From Planctomycetales bacterium (GTDB lineage: Bacteria; Planctomycetota; Planctomycetia; Planctomycetales; Planctomycetaceae): a stretch of 6,265 bases of DNA. This document shows, in pieces, positions 1 to 5,163 of this stretch. The first letter of the stretch is position 1; the number at the start of each line of letters is the position of its first letter. The stretch lies in contig JAGVKR010000740.1 in the NCBI GenBank assembly GCA_020050375.1, forward strand, positions 1 to 6,265, given 5' to 3'. The notes under the pieces are model-generated. The model saw only the letters and a list, made by a program, of their open reading frames with translations. It ran no database searches and had not been told where the DNA came from. Made by a program: the position numbers and the translations under genes.

Positions 1-215
1 CGGCCGCCGGCTGTGGATCGCTGGAGATGGCCGCTTCGCTGCTGGCGCTCAAGCATGGTGTCATTCCGCCAACGCTCAACTACGAAACGCCCGATCCGGC
101 CTGTGCGCTCAACGTAGTCGCCGGCAAGCCGCTCGCGACCAAAAACCGCACGTTCCTGAAGATCAATGTGACCCGCATGGGCCAGGCCAGCGCCGTCGTT
201 GCCACGGGCGGTTGA
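1..215 (+). CDS. Beta-ketoacyl synthase family protein, C-terminal end (partial)
   Basis: This is the last ~70 codons of a thiolase-fold ketosynthase (FabF/KAS II or chain-length-factor-like), open from base 3 to TGA at 213-215; the 5' part lies outside the window. Such proteins condense acyl-ACP with malonyl-ACP in fatty acid or polyketide synthesis in the cytosol. The family is recognised from [19 protein letters not shown] followed by [12 protein letters not shown], which is the helix and loop just after the second active-site position of the family. The last strand reads [16 protein letters not shown], where FabF enzymes normally have SFGFGGTNA; the glycine-rich gating loop is therefore absent. 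That is what I remember of ketosynthase/chain-length-factor-like homologues in planctomycetes, so an active condensing enzyme cannot be assumed. The catalytic Cys and first His are not visible. No terminator is seen after the stop, so transcription may run on toward the WD40 genes. Confidence 0.88.
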   Translation, partial: AAGCGSLEMAASLLALKHGVIPPTLNYETPDPACALNVVAGKPLATKNRTFLKINVTRMGQASAVVATGG

Positions 216-218
216 TCG

Positions 219-479
219 TTCGCACGCGTCGAGATCGTCCGGGTAACGCCGGGAGAGCTCTCGCATGGCATTGCTGTAAGCCAGAGCGAGCTGGGCTTCG
301 TCGGCGTTCGGATCGGACGAGTGCCGCTTCGCCAGCGCCTCGATGCAGGCCCGCTCATGTTCCGGTGCCGCGGCGGCCAGCGCGAGGGCCTTTTGAAGTG
401 CCTCATAGGCTGACTTCGCCTGGTCAGGGCAACGTAATGCAACGTGGATGTTGCGTACCAGATTGTGTATTTTGCCCAT
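219..479 (-). pseudogene. Truncated remnant of a TPR-family gene
   Basis: Reading the minus strand from 479 (ATG) down gives an open frame containing CPDQAKSAYEALQKALALA, then HERACIEALAKRHSSDPNAD, then LAYSNAMRELSRRYPDDLDA. This matches, from memory and without gaps, an internal segment of a family of large secreted bacterial TPR proteins (pattern: P-x-QAKxAxEALxKAxALA, then ERALIEALAxRYxxDP, then AYAxAMRxLxxRYPDDxDA). Homology ends around 219-225, right at the ketosynthase stop codon on the other strand; beyond it the frame stays open to the window edge but is only antisense to the ketosynthase. Upstream of 479 the frame continues without stops for a while but no longer resembles the family. 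Both ends of the gene are therefore missing, and about 85 codons remain from a protein that is usually several hundred residues long. I infer a deletion remnant. A short functional protein is less likely because there is no natural stop. Confidence 0.6.
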
Positions 480-560
480 TATCCGGATTAAGCTTCTGCT
501 GGTTGATCGGCAAGTCGTTGTTTGGCATTAAGTATACAAAATTACAGATATATCGTCGAT

Positions 561-1712
561 ATGAGATTTGGAAGGAATTCCGACGGGAAAATCCTCGCAA
601 GCGTCGGTGGAGACATCCGTCCTCCGGCCCGCATCGGAACATCGCGAAACAGTGTCGTCCGTTTGTGGGAAATCGGATCCGGCAGATCGATTCGCGAATT
701 TGGCGCGTCGGAGCCGTGCCTTTCGTTGTGCGTCGACTGGACGCCGGATGGGAAGCCGCTTGCAGTCGGTTACGGTGAGACTTACCGATCCGTAAACAGC
801 GCCCAACATCTGACCGGACGGCAGTTGTCCGCCGGGGTCCGTATCTGGAACGTGGATGGAACGCTCAATGCCCGAATTGTCCGTGTCTCCGAAGATGCGC
901 CTCAAATCAGCACAATTTATGCGGTGGCCTGGGACCATGCGGGGCGACGACTTGTCTTTGGTGGACGAGATTCACCATTCTATGTCCGGGATGCCGATGA
1001 GGGGACGATTCGTTCGATCGCGGTCGACAACTGGTACGATCTGAATTCCCTTGCCTGGAAGCGGGACGACTCGCACATCCTGGTCACCAAGCGCAACAAT
1101 GTTCGCGAGTGGCGCGCCGACGGATCCCGCTCGGAACTGGTCACGGAAGGGACTCCATCTTCCACATTTATGAGCGTGAGCTGGAGCCCGGAAGGAGAGT
1201 GGCTCGTCTCAGGGGGAGGGGACTCGGTGCGTCTGTGGAAGAAGGACGGCACTCCCGGCCCCGTCATGACCGGGCACGCGGACGAGGTGTATGACGCCGT
1301 CTGGAGTCCGGATGGCCAATGGATTGCCTCGGGAAGCACCGATTCCACCGTTCGCCTGTGGAAGCCCGACGGCGCCCCGGGGCCGGTCTTGCTCGGGCAT
1401 GTCGGAGAAATCCACGATTTGGCGTGGAGTCCCGATTCGAAGCGCATCGTTTCCGGCGGCTGGCTCGATGGCACACTCCGTGTCTGGAATATCGAAACCG
1501 GAAAGACCGAGTGGCAGGCGCTGCAACTTGAGACCGACTCGGCTGTCACACTCAGCTCCAGCGGGCAACCGCTGCACGGGGACCGGGAGTTGCTGGAATC
1601 GGCAATGTGGTATCTCGTCGAAAAGCCGGATGGAACGGTGGAGTCGTTGTCGTTCAGCGAGTTTCGTTTCGTTGGTGTCCGGTTCAGCGCACCAAATTCG
1701 GGGTGCTCCTGA
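561..1712 (+). CDS. WD40 repeat protein, seven-bladed beta-propeller
   Basis: A soluble-looking protein of 383 residues with no signal peptide or membrane segment. Seven WD40 blades can be read, their closing strands (residue numbers from ATG 561) being VVRLWE (~32-37), VRIWN (~93-97), FYVRDADE (~140-147), VREWRADG (~181-188), VRLWKKDG (~223-230), VRLWKPDG (~264-271) and LRVWNIETG (~306-314); WSPDG or WSPEG turns mark blades 5-7, which also carry GH dipeptides. The C-terminal tail, with VEKPDGTVESLSFSEF, resembles tails I recall from other bacterial WD40 proteins, so the 3' end looks genuine. WD40 propellers are binding platforms; the partner is unknown. Start choice: ATG 561 is the first ATG, but TTG 522 is in frame (stop at 504-506) and would add YIVD, which fits the first WD40 strand better. 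The extra 13 codons are AT-rich and use rare codons, so I kept 561. No Shine-Dalgarno is seen at either. The gene end overlaps the next open frame. Confidence 0.82.
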   Translation: MRFGRNSDGKILASVGGDIRPPARIGTSRNSVVRLWEIGSGRSIREFGASEPCLSLCVDWTPDGKPLAVGYGETYRSVNSAQHLTGRQLSAGVRIWNVDGTLNARIVRVSEDAPQISTIYAVAWDHAGRRLVFGGRDSPFYVRDADEGTIRSIAVDNWYDLNSLAWKRDDSHILVTKRNNVREWRADGSRSELVTEGTPSSTFMSVSWSPEGEWLVSGGGDSVRLWKKDGTPGPVMTGHADEVYDAVWSPDGQWIASGSTDSTVRLWKPDGAPGPVLLGHVGEIHDLAWSPDSKRIVSGGWLDGTLRVWNIETGKTEWQALQLETDSAVTLSSSGQPLHGDRELLESAMWYLVEKPDGTVESLSFSEFRFVGVRFSAPNSGCS

Positions 1713-2868
1713 GCCGCAGTTCCGTTTTCAGCCGATCGCACCCCGGCGTGTTCAGGACGCGTCCGGGGCTCCTTCGACCATCGCTCGCATCGTCGGGAGC
1801 CTCGGCGATTTGCTGTTGCTCGCGATCATCGCTGGTGCAGGATATTGGCTGACCTTGCAGGACTGGCGAACCGACGACGCGGTTGAGGCGTGGAATTCTG
1901 ATGGGGGTGCTCTTGAAGGGCGACAAGCGAGCGTCCTTGACCTGAGCTGGTCAACAGACGGGCAGACTTTTCTCTCTCGTTCCACCGGCCGCAAGAACGG
2001 CGGAAATTTTCTACTTCTGCACCGGTTAGGCAACAAAAAGGGAGCCCACTTCGTTTCCTCCCGGCCGGTCTTCACCGGGGAGCAACGTGTCTGGAAGGCC
2101 CTCCTGCTCCCTGACGCTTCAGCCGTGGTTTCAATCGGTGATTCGCGAATCGTTTCGCGATTCGACATGGAGACGGGTGTCCGATCGGACCTGTTCGACG
2201 ATTCAGAGCAGAATCGCGTCACGGGACAGATGGCGGTCTCTTGCGATGGATCGTGCCTGGCGGTGGAGTTTGACTGTGAGGTACGGCTGTTCGATCTCCG
2301 CTCGGGCCAGGAATTACAGAGACTGGCGAGGCATGACTCGTCTGTGGCCGATCTGGTGTTTTCTGACGACAACCGTTGGATCGCCGCCGGTTTTGCCAAT
2401 GGCACGGTCTGCGTGTGGGACAGAAGCACCGGCCAGGTTGTCCACGAACTGACACGACACAAAGGTTCCCCGGCTGCGGTACGGTTCGTCAATGGCAATC
2501 GCCGTCTGGCATCGGTCGGAATTCAGCCGGACGGCGCGTTGTGTTTGTGGGACCTTGAATCGGGCGATCTGCTGTGGCAAGTCTCCGCCAATCGAGCGGG
2601 ACTGCTGGCTCTGGCCATTTCGACCGACGGAAGCCTGGCGGCCAGCGGTGGCCATGACGGCGACATCGTGCTTTGGAATCTCGAGGAGCGCGTCCGACTC
2701 CGCGAATTCCGGGGGCAGGAAGGGTCGATCCACGCCTTGCAGTTTTCGCCCGATGACACGACGCTTGCTTCGGCATCGAGCGACGGAACGATCTGCTTTT
2801 GGGACGTCCGTTCGGCCGCGGCGCTCTCGTCGATCGACGTCGATTCGATCGCTGGCGCCTCACGATAG
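1675..2868 (+). CDS. Membrane-anchored WD40 propeller protein, 5' end missing or frameshifted
   Basis: The frame encodes a proline-rich leader (APEPQFRFQPIAPRR), one transmembrane segment (about residues 39-59 from GTG 1675; LGDLLLLAIIAGAGYWL) and then a seven-bladed WD40 propeller, with blades around residues 84-117, 139-165, 182-207, 223-250, 266-294, 308-335 and 351-378. Closing strands such as VRLFDLRSG, VCVWDRSTG, LCLWDLESG, IVLWNLEE and ICFWDVRS are clear. TAG stop at 2866-2868. This TM-then-propeller layout matches the C-terminal half of larger planctomycetal proteins (for example kinase-TM-WD40), with the propeller probably outside the cytoplasmic membrane. The start is a problem: after the previous gene's coding ends there is no ATG in frame; the options are GTG 1675 and ATG 1630, both inside the previous gene, and TTG 1810, which would cut the membrane segment. 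No Shine-Dalgarno is seen. Either an N-terminal domain was deleted, or the two WD40 genes are one gene split by a frameshift. It may be a pseudogene. Confidence 0.65.
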   Translation: MSGSAHQIRGAPEPQFRFQPIAPRRVQDASGAPSTIARIVGSLGDLLLLAIIAGAGYWLTLQDWRTDDAVEAWNSDGGALEGRQASVLDLSWSTDGQTFLSRSTGRKNGGNFLLLHRLGNKKGAHFVSSRPVFTGEQRVWKALLLPDASAVVSIGDSRIVSRFDMETGVRSDLFDDSEQNRVTGQMAVSCDGSCLAVEFDCEVRLFDLRSGQELQRLARHDSSVADLVFSDDNRWIAAGFANGTVCVWDRSTGQVVHELTRHKGSPAAVRFVNGNRRLASVGIQPDGALCLWDLESGDLLWQVSANRAGLLALAISTDGSLAASGGHDGDIVLWNLEERVRLREFRGQEGSIHALQFSPDDTTLASASSDGTICFWDVRSAAALSSIDVDSIAGASR

Positions 2869-2911
2869 CCGGAGGCCGCCGGCGTCAACCACGGTGAGGG
2901 CGGGACGGCCG

Positions 2912-2975
2912 CCGATTTGGCATGGCGCAAATCCAAATCCGGCACCTCAAACCAAGTGTGAGGTGATCGAGTTTT
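2912..2975 (+). terminator. Tandem hairpins between convergent genes, possible terminator
   Basis: Two adjacent hairpins lie in the 152-base gap between the WD40 stop (2868) and the TPR gene stop (3021). The first pairs CCGATTTGG (2912-2920) with CCAAATCCGG (2933-2942), nine pairs with one bulged C. The second pairs CACCTCA (2943-2949) with TGAGGTG (2959-2965) and is followed six bases later by TTTT (2972-2975). The T tract is short and offset, so this is at best a weak intrinsic terminator for the plus-strand WD40 genes. No T tract is present in the opposite direction. The rest of the gap holds nothing I can name. Confidence 0.4.
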
Positions 2976-3020
2976 GATGGGGCGTAACGGGTCGCCGATG
3001 GCTCCCGGTTAAACTCTCCG

Positions 3021-4517
3021 TCACCTTGTGGCAAAATCCCCCAGCTCGTAGCGGGCGCCGCGGAAGGCGGTGACGGTGAAGGCCCTGGTGGCGACGGCTT
3101 CGCGGAATTGATCGGCGGCAGGATCGGCTTCGTTCGCCAATAGTTTCTTCTGGCCGATGAAGAACCGGGCTTCGCAGAGACGGGATCCCTTTTCATGGGC
3201 ATTGAATTCAGCCGCCGCGGTCAGCAGGGCTTCGTCCGAAATCCGGTCCGCCAGGCAGTCGGCGAGCTTGAGGATCCAGGCGGGAGCCGCGGGTTTGGCA
3301 TTGGCGGCGCTGTCGAGGGCCGCTCGTGATTCGGCCGATTTTCCGGCGCGAGCCAGAGCCAAGGCCTGCCAGGGGAGGACGCGGGTCAGTTGCGAATTCA
3401 TCTGCAGGGCCTTGGCAAAGTCGTCCGCGGCGCCGCCGAAGTCTTTGGCGAAGAAGCGGGCGCAGCCCCGTTCTTCGTGCAGCGTCGCGTCCTGCGGCGA
3501 GAGCCGGAGGGCTGCCGTGTAATCGGCCATCGCGTCTTTCGCATTCCCCTGCGAAAGGCGGGCGACCGCTCGCAGGCGATAGGCGAGGAGCTGCGTGGCC
3601 GGGTCGAGCGGCAGCTTGAGGGCCTGGCTGAAGTCTCCCTCGCCCGCTTGCGGGTTATCCTGCTCGACGAGGCACAGGCCCCGGTTGACGTAACCGATAG
3701 CGAATTTGGGATCGATTTCGAGGCTGCGCGAGAAATCGACGACGGCGCCGTCGAGATCACCCGACGAACGGCGGAAATTGCCCCGATTGTTGTAAACGAT
3801 CATCATCTTGGGGAAGAGTTTCACCGCTTCATCCCAGGCCGATGCGGCCTCGCGTGTCCGGCGTTGAGTCGCCAGCCCTTCGGCGCGCTTGATGTGAGCC
3901 CCGAGAAACTGCGGCATGAGTCGAATCGCCTCGGTGTAATCGAGGATCGCCGCGTTCAGATCGTTGCGAGCGGTTTGCGCCAGAGCCCGTTGGTAGAAGA
4001 GGTTGGCCTTGTCGTCGGCCGAAAACTCGGCTCCGACCGGACGCTGGATCAGGGGACCGGCGACCTGGATGGCCAGATCGGCATGTTCGGGGCGTTTTTC
4101 AATCTCCGCCAGCGACGAAAGTCCGTACAGATAAGGGATATACAGCCAGGCGTATTTCTTGCCTTCGAGAGTCAGTCCCTGGCGGGCATCGGCAATCCCC
4201 TCGCGGATCTGCTTGGCAGACCGTGCCTGGCGACCGAGCTCGATCTGGGCACCCGCTCGCAGGTAATAGGCGACATGGGGGTTGTCGGTGGGAAAGCTGG
4301 TCAGGAGCAGGTTCGACAGTTCGATCACGCGGCGGTAATCGCCACGCTGGTTGGCCTGATCGGCTTCGGCGCGATTCTTATCAGCCTCGGGGTTCTTCTG
4401 GGGGACGGGCGGGGGTTCGAAGTCGTTGCGGTCCCGATCGCGGTCGCGATCCTTGGCGAAGGCCGAAACACCAAGGGCGAGAACAAGAACGAAAGCACTC
4501 AGGGGGACAAGTCTCAT
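3021..4517 (-). CDS. Secreted tetratricopeptide repeat (TPR) protein
   Basis: A 498-residue protein starting at ATG 4517-4515. Residues 1-21 are a Sec signal peptide with a hydrophobic core (AFVLVLALGV) and a SAFA cleavage motif, so the mature protein is predicted in the periplasm or outside. It begins with KDRDRDRDRND, an alternating Asp-Arg tract, followed by a proline-rich linker (33-42). TPR-like helix pairs follow: around 50-75, 82-115, then canonical repeats at about 171-204 (ANLFYQRALAQTARND), 205-238, 239-272 (VYNNRGNFRRSSGDLDGAV), 273-304, 310-343 (YRLRAVARLSQGNAKDAMAD), 344-377 and 380-410. The C-terminal part (431-493), with CEARFFIGQKKLLANEADPA, resembles the last repeat of NlpI-like TPR proteins. 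TPRs mediate protein-protein binding; no enzymatic domain is seen and the partner is unknown. The gene converges on the WD40 genes and diverges from nusA. No clear Shine-Dalgarno precedes the start. A long plus-strand open frame across it is an antisense shadow. Confidence 0.93.
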   Translation of the reverse strand: MRLVPLSAFVLVLALGVSAFAKDRDRDRDRNDFEPPPVPQKNPEADKNRAEADQANQRGDYRRVIELSNLLLTSFPTDNPHVAYYLRAGAQIELGRQARSAKQIREGIADARQGLTLEGKKYAWLYIPYLYGLSSLAEIEKRPEHADLAIQVAGPLIQRPVGAEFSADDKANLFYQRALAQTARNDLNAAILDYTEAIRLMPQFLGAHIKRAEGLATQRRTREAASAWDEAVKLFPKMMIVYNNRGNFRRSSGDLDGAVVDFSRSLEIDPKFAIGYVNRGLCLVEQDNPQAGEGDFSQALKLPLDPATQLLAYRLRAVARLSQGNAKDAMADYTAALRLSPQDATLHEERGCARFFAKDFGGAADDFAKALQMNSQLTRVLPWQALALARAGKSAESRAALDSAANAKPAAPAWILKLADCLADRISDEALLTAAAEFNAHEKGSRLCEARFFIGQKKLLANEADPAADQFREAVATRAFTVTAFRGARYELGDFATR

Positions 4518-4562
4518 AGATCAGGCTTTCGGAAGGAAGCTGCCGAGGTCAATTCGACCGGT

Positions 4563-4591
4563 ATCTTCGGGCAGTTCGGGCCGTTTGTAAA
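4563..4591 (-). promoter_or_regulatory. Weak candidate promoter of the TPR gene
   Basis: On the minus strand, TTTACA (4591-4586) is followed after 17 bases by GAAGAT (4568-4563), placing a start site near 4556 and giving a leader of about 40 bases before ATG 4517. The -35 has five of six consensus bases but the -10 only three, so this is a suggestion based on spacing and position. Confidence 0.22.
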
Positions 4592-4719
4592 GTAACCCGG
4601 GGGAATTGGGTCAGCGGGATGGATCATTTCACTGACGGTTGGAGCTGAATGGAGTCGGTCGAATTCCGTGTCTGCGATGCGGATTTTCGACAATCGGCGC
4701 GGGGAGGATTCCGGGCCGC

Positions 4720-4748
4720 TTGACACCCTGAACAGCGATCAGTATTGT
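4720..4748 (+). promoter_or_regulatory. Sigma70-type promoter upstream of nusA
   Basis: A perfect -35 hexamer TTGACA (4720-4725) is separated by exactly 17 bases from TATTGT (4743-4748), which matches four of six -10 consensus positions including the key T, A and final T. Transcription would begin near 4755. It points toward nusA, 410 bases downstream, with a structured region and an intrinsic terminator in between. It is the best promoter-like sequence I see in the window. Confidence 0.6.
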
Positions 4749-4754
4749 CAATGG

Positions 4755-4999
4755 ACTTGCGAGGGTAACTGCCGGGATAGCTTGACTTTCAGCCGATGGG
4801 CCAGTCCTTCGATCAGAGGATCACGCATATGTAGTGTGCCGTTCAAGGTTCAGCCCCCGGGCTCTGATTGGGCTCGGGCTGCAACACAATCGGTGCTTCT
4901 GGTCGCCGGACTGCGCAAGAAATTGCGCGTCAGGAGCCGGAAGAAGGTATCGGCGGAGAGTCGGCGTCACGAGGTTGAGGGACGCACTCCCGCTTTTTT
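4755..4999 (+). ncRNA. Candidate structured small RNA or nusA attenuation leader
   Basis: The stretch between the promoter and the terminator has no convincing protein: the open frames crossing it read as low-quality sequence without a recognisable domain. It does have successive possible hairpins: GGACT/AGTCC (4753-4757 with 4803-4807); CACGC/GTGTG around a seven-base loop (about 4822-4838); CTGATTG/CAATCGG (4864-4870 with 4887-4893); a long composite hairpin at 4896-4946 whose tip is GCGCAA-GAAA-TTGCGC (4913-4928), with a GNRA tetraloop; and the terminator stem. An independent RNA would be about 245 nt. I could not match it to tmRNA, RNase P RNA, 6S RNA or SRP RNA by eye. The alternative is that it is the regulated 5' leader of nusA. 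Promoter and terminator are the strong part of this call; the internal fold is by hand. Confidence 0.42.
4953..4999 (+). terminator. Strong rho-independent terminator upstream of nusA
   Basis: The 5' arm GCGG (4953-4956), GAGT (4958-4961) and GCGTC (4964-4968) pairs in order with GACGC (4981-4985), ACTC (4986-4989) and CCGC (4990-4993), giving 13 pairs; A4957 and CG 4962-4963 are bulged, and the loop is 4969-4980. Six T follow directly (4994-4999). A smaller alternative hairpin, GGGA/TCCC (4979-4982 with 4988-4991), uses some of the same bases and could be a competing fold. The terminator lies 165 bases before the nusA start and points the same way, so nusA needs read-through or another promoter. 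Confidence 0.68.
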
Positions 5000-5092
5000 C
5001 GTTGGTATGCGAAGGCGAATTTGTGAGGCGATTGCCGGTCGGTGAGAGATGGCGCATGACGTGACGTCGGTCGGGACAAAGGTGTGGACACA

Positions 5093-5130
5093 GAACGGTT
5101 GGGGGCGGAGAGGCGGCGCCGTTCAACGGC
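5093..5130 (+). promoter_or_regulatory. Competing inverted repeats in the nusA 5' UTR
   Basis: GAACGG (5093-5098) can pair with CCGTTC (5119-5124) around a 20-base loop, while GCCGTT (5118-5123) and AACGGC (5125-5130) form a nearly perfect palindrome over the same bases. The second would not fold as a hairpin (one-base loop) but could be a protein-binding site. No second promoter with good hexamers is seen between 5000 and 5163. A regulatory role is a guess. Confidence 0.2.
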
Positions 5131-5150
5131 TGGTGCGGTGACGGTTGTCG

Positions 5151-5157
5151 GGAAGGG
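5151..5157 (+). promoter_or_regulatory. Ribosome binding site of nusA
   Basis: GGAAGGG ends six bases before ATG 5164 and is a reasonable Shine-Dalgarno match. It is the only clear one before any gene start in this window and supports 5164 as the nusA start. Confidence 0.5.
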
Positions 5158-5163
5158 ACTACC

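Noticed and set aside
80..442. 120-codon minus-strand open frame
   Set aside because: It overlaps the TPR remnant and the ketosynthase end in a different frame; the TPR-like sequence is in the neighbouring frame.
522..552. Possible promoter for the first WD40 gene starting with TTGGCA at 522-527
   Set aside because: No -10 hexamer with more than three consensus matches at 16-19 bases; the AT-richness alone produces the resemblance.
1291..1674. Upstream extension of the second WD40 frame to ATG 1291
   Set aside because: This part lies inside the first WD40 gene and translates to Arg/Pro/Ser-rich sequence without blades, typical of an out-of-frame shadow.
2140..2151. Perfect palindrome GATTCGCGAATC, with its core also at 690-699
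   Set aside because: Both copies lie in coding sequence of WD40 genes and fit ordinary codons; two occurrences are not enough to argue for a site.
3390..4595. 401-codon open frame on the plus strand, antisense to the TPR gene
   Set aside because: It mirrors the coding frame of a clear TPR protein with a signal peptide; its translation has no domain-like pattern and such long antisense frames are common in GC-rich genes.
4864..4955. Resemblance to small SRP (4.5S) RNA: GGGCTCTG-like start, GCAAC, GTCAGG and CCGGAA
   Set aside because: The bases around GGAA do not pair as the conserved helix 8 tip requires, the AGCA side of the symmetric loop is missing, and no closing stem joins the ends. 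A covariance search would settle it.
4668..5045. 125-codon plus-strand open frame before nusA
   Set aside because: No recognisable domain, and it crosses both the promoter and the terminator stem; it fits non-coding RNA better.
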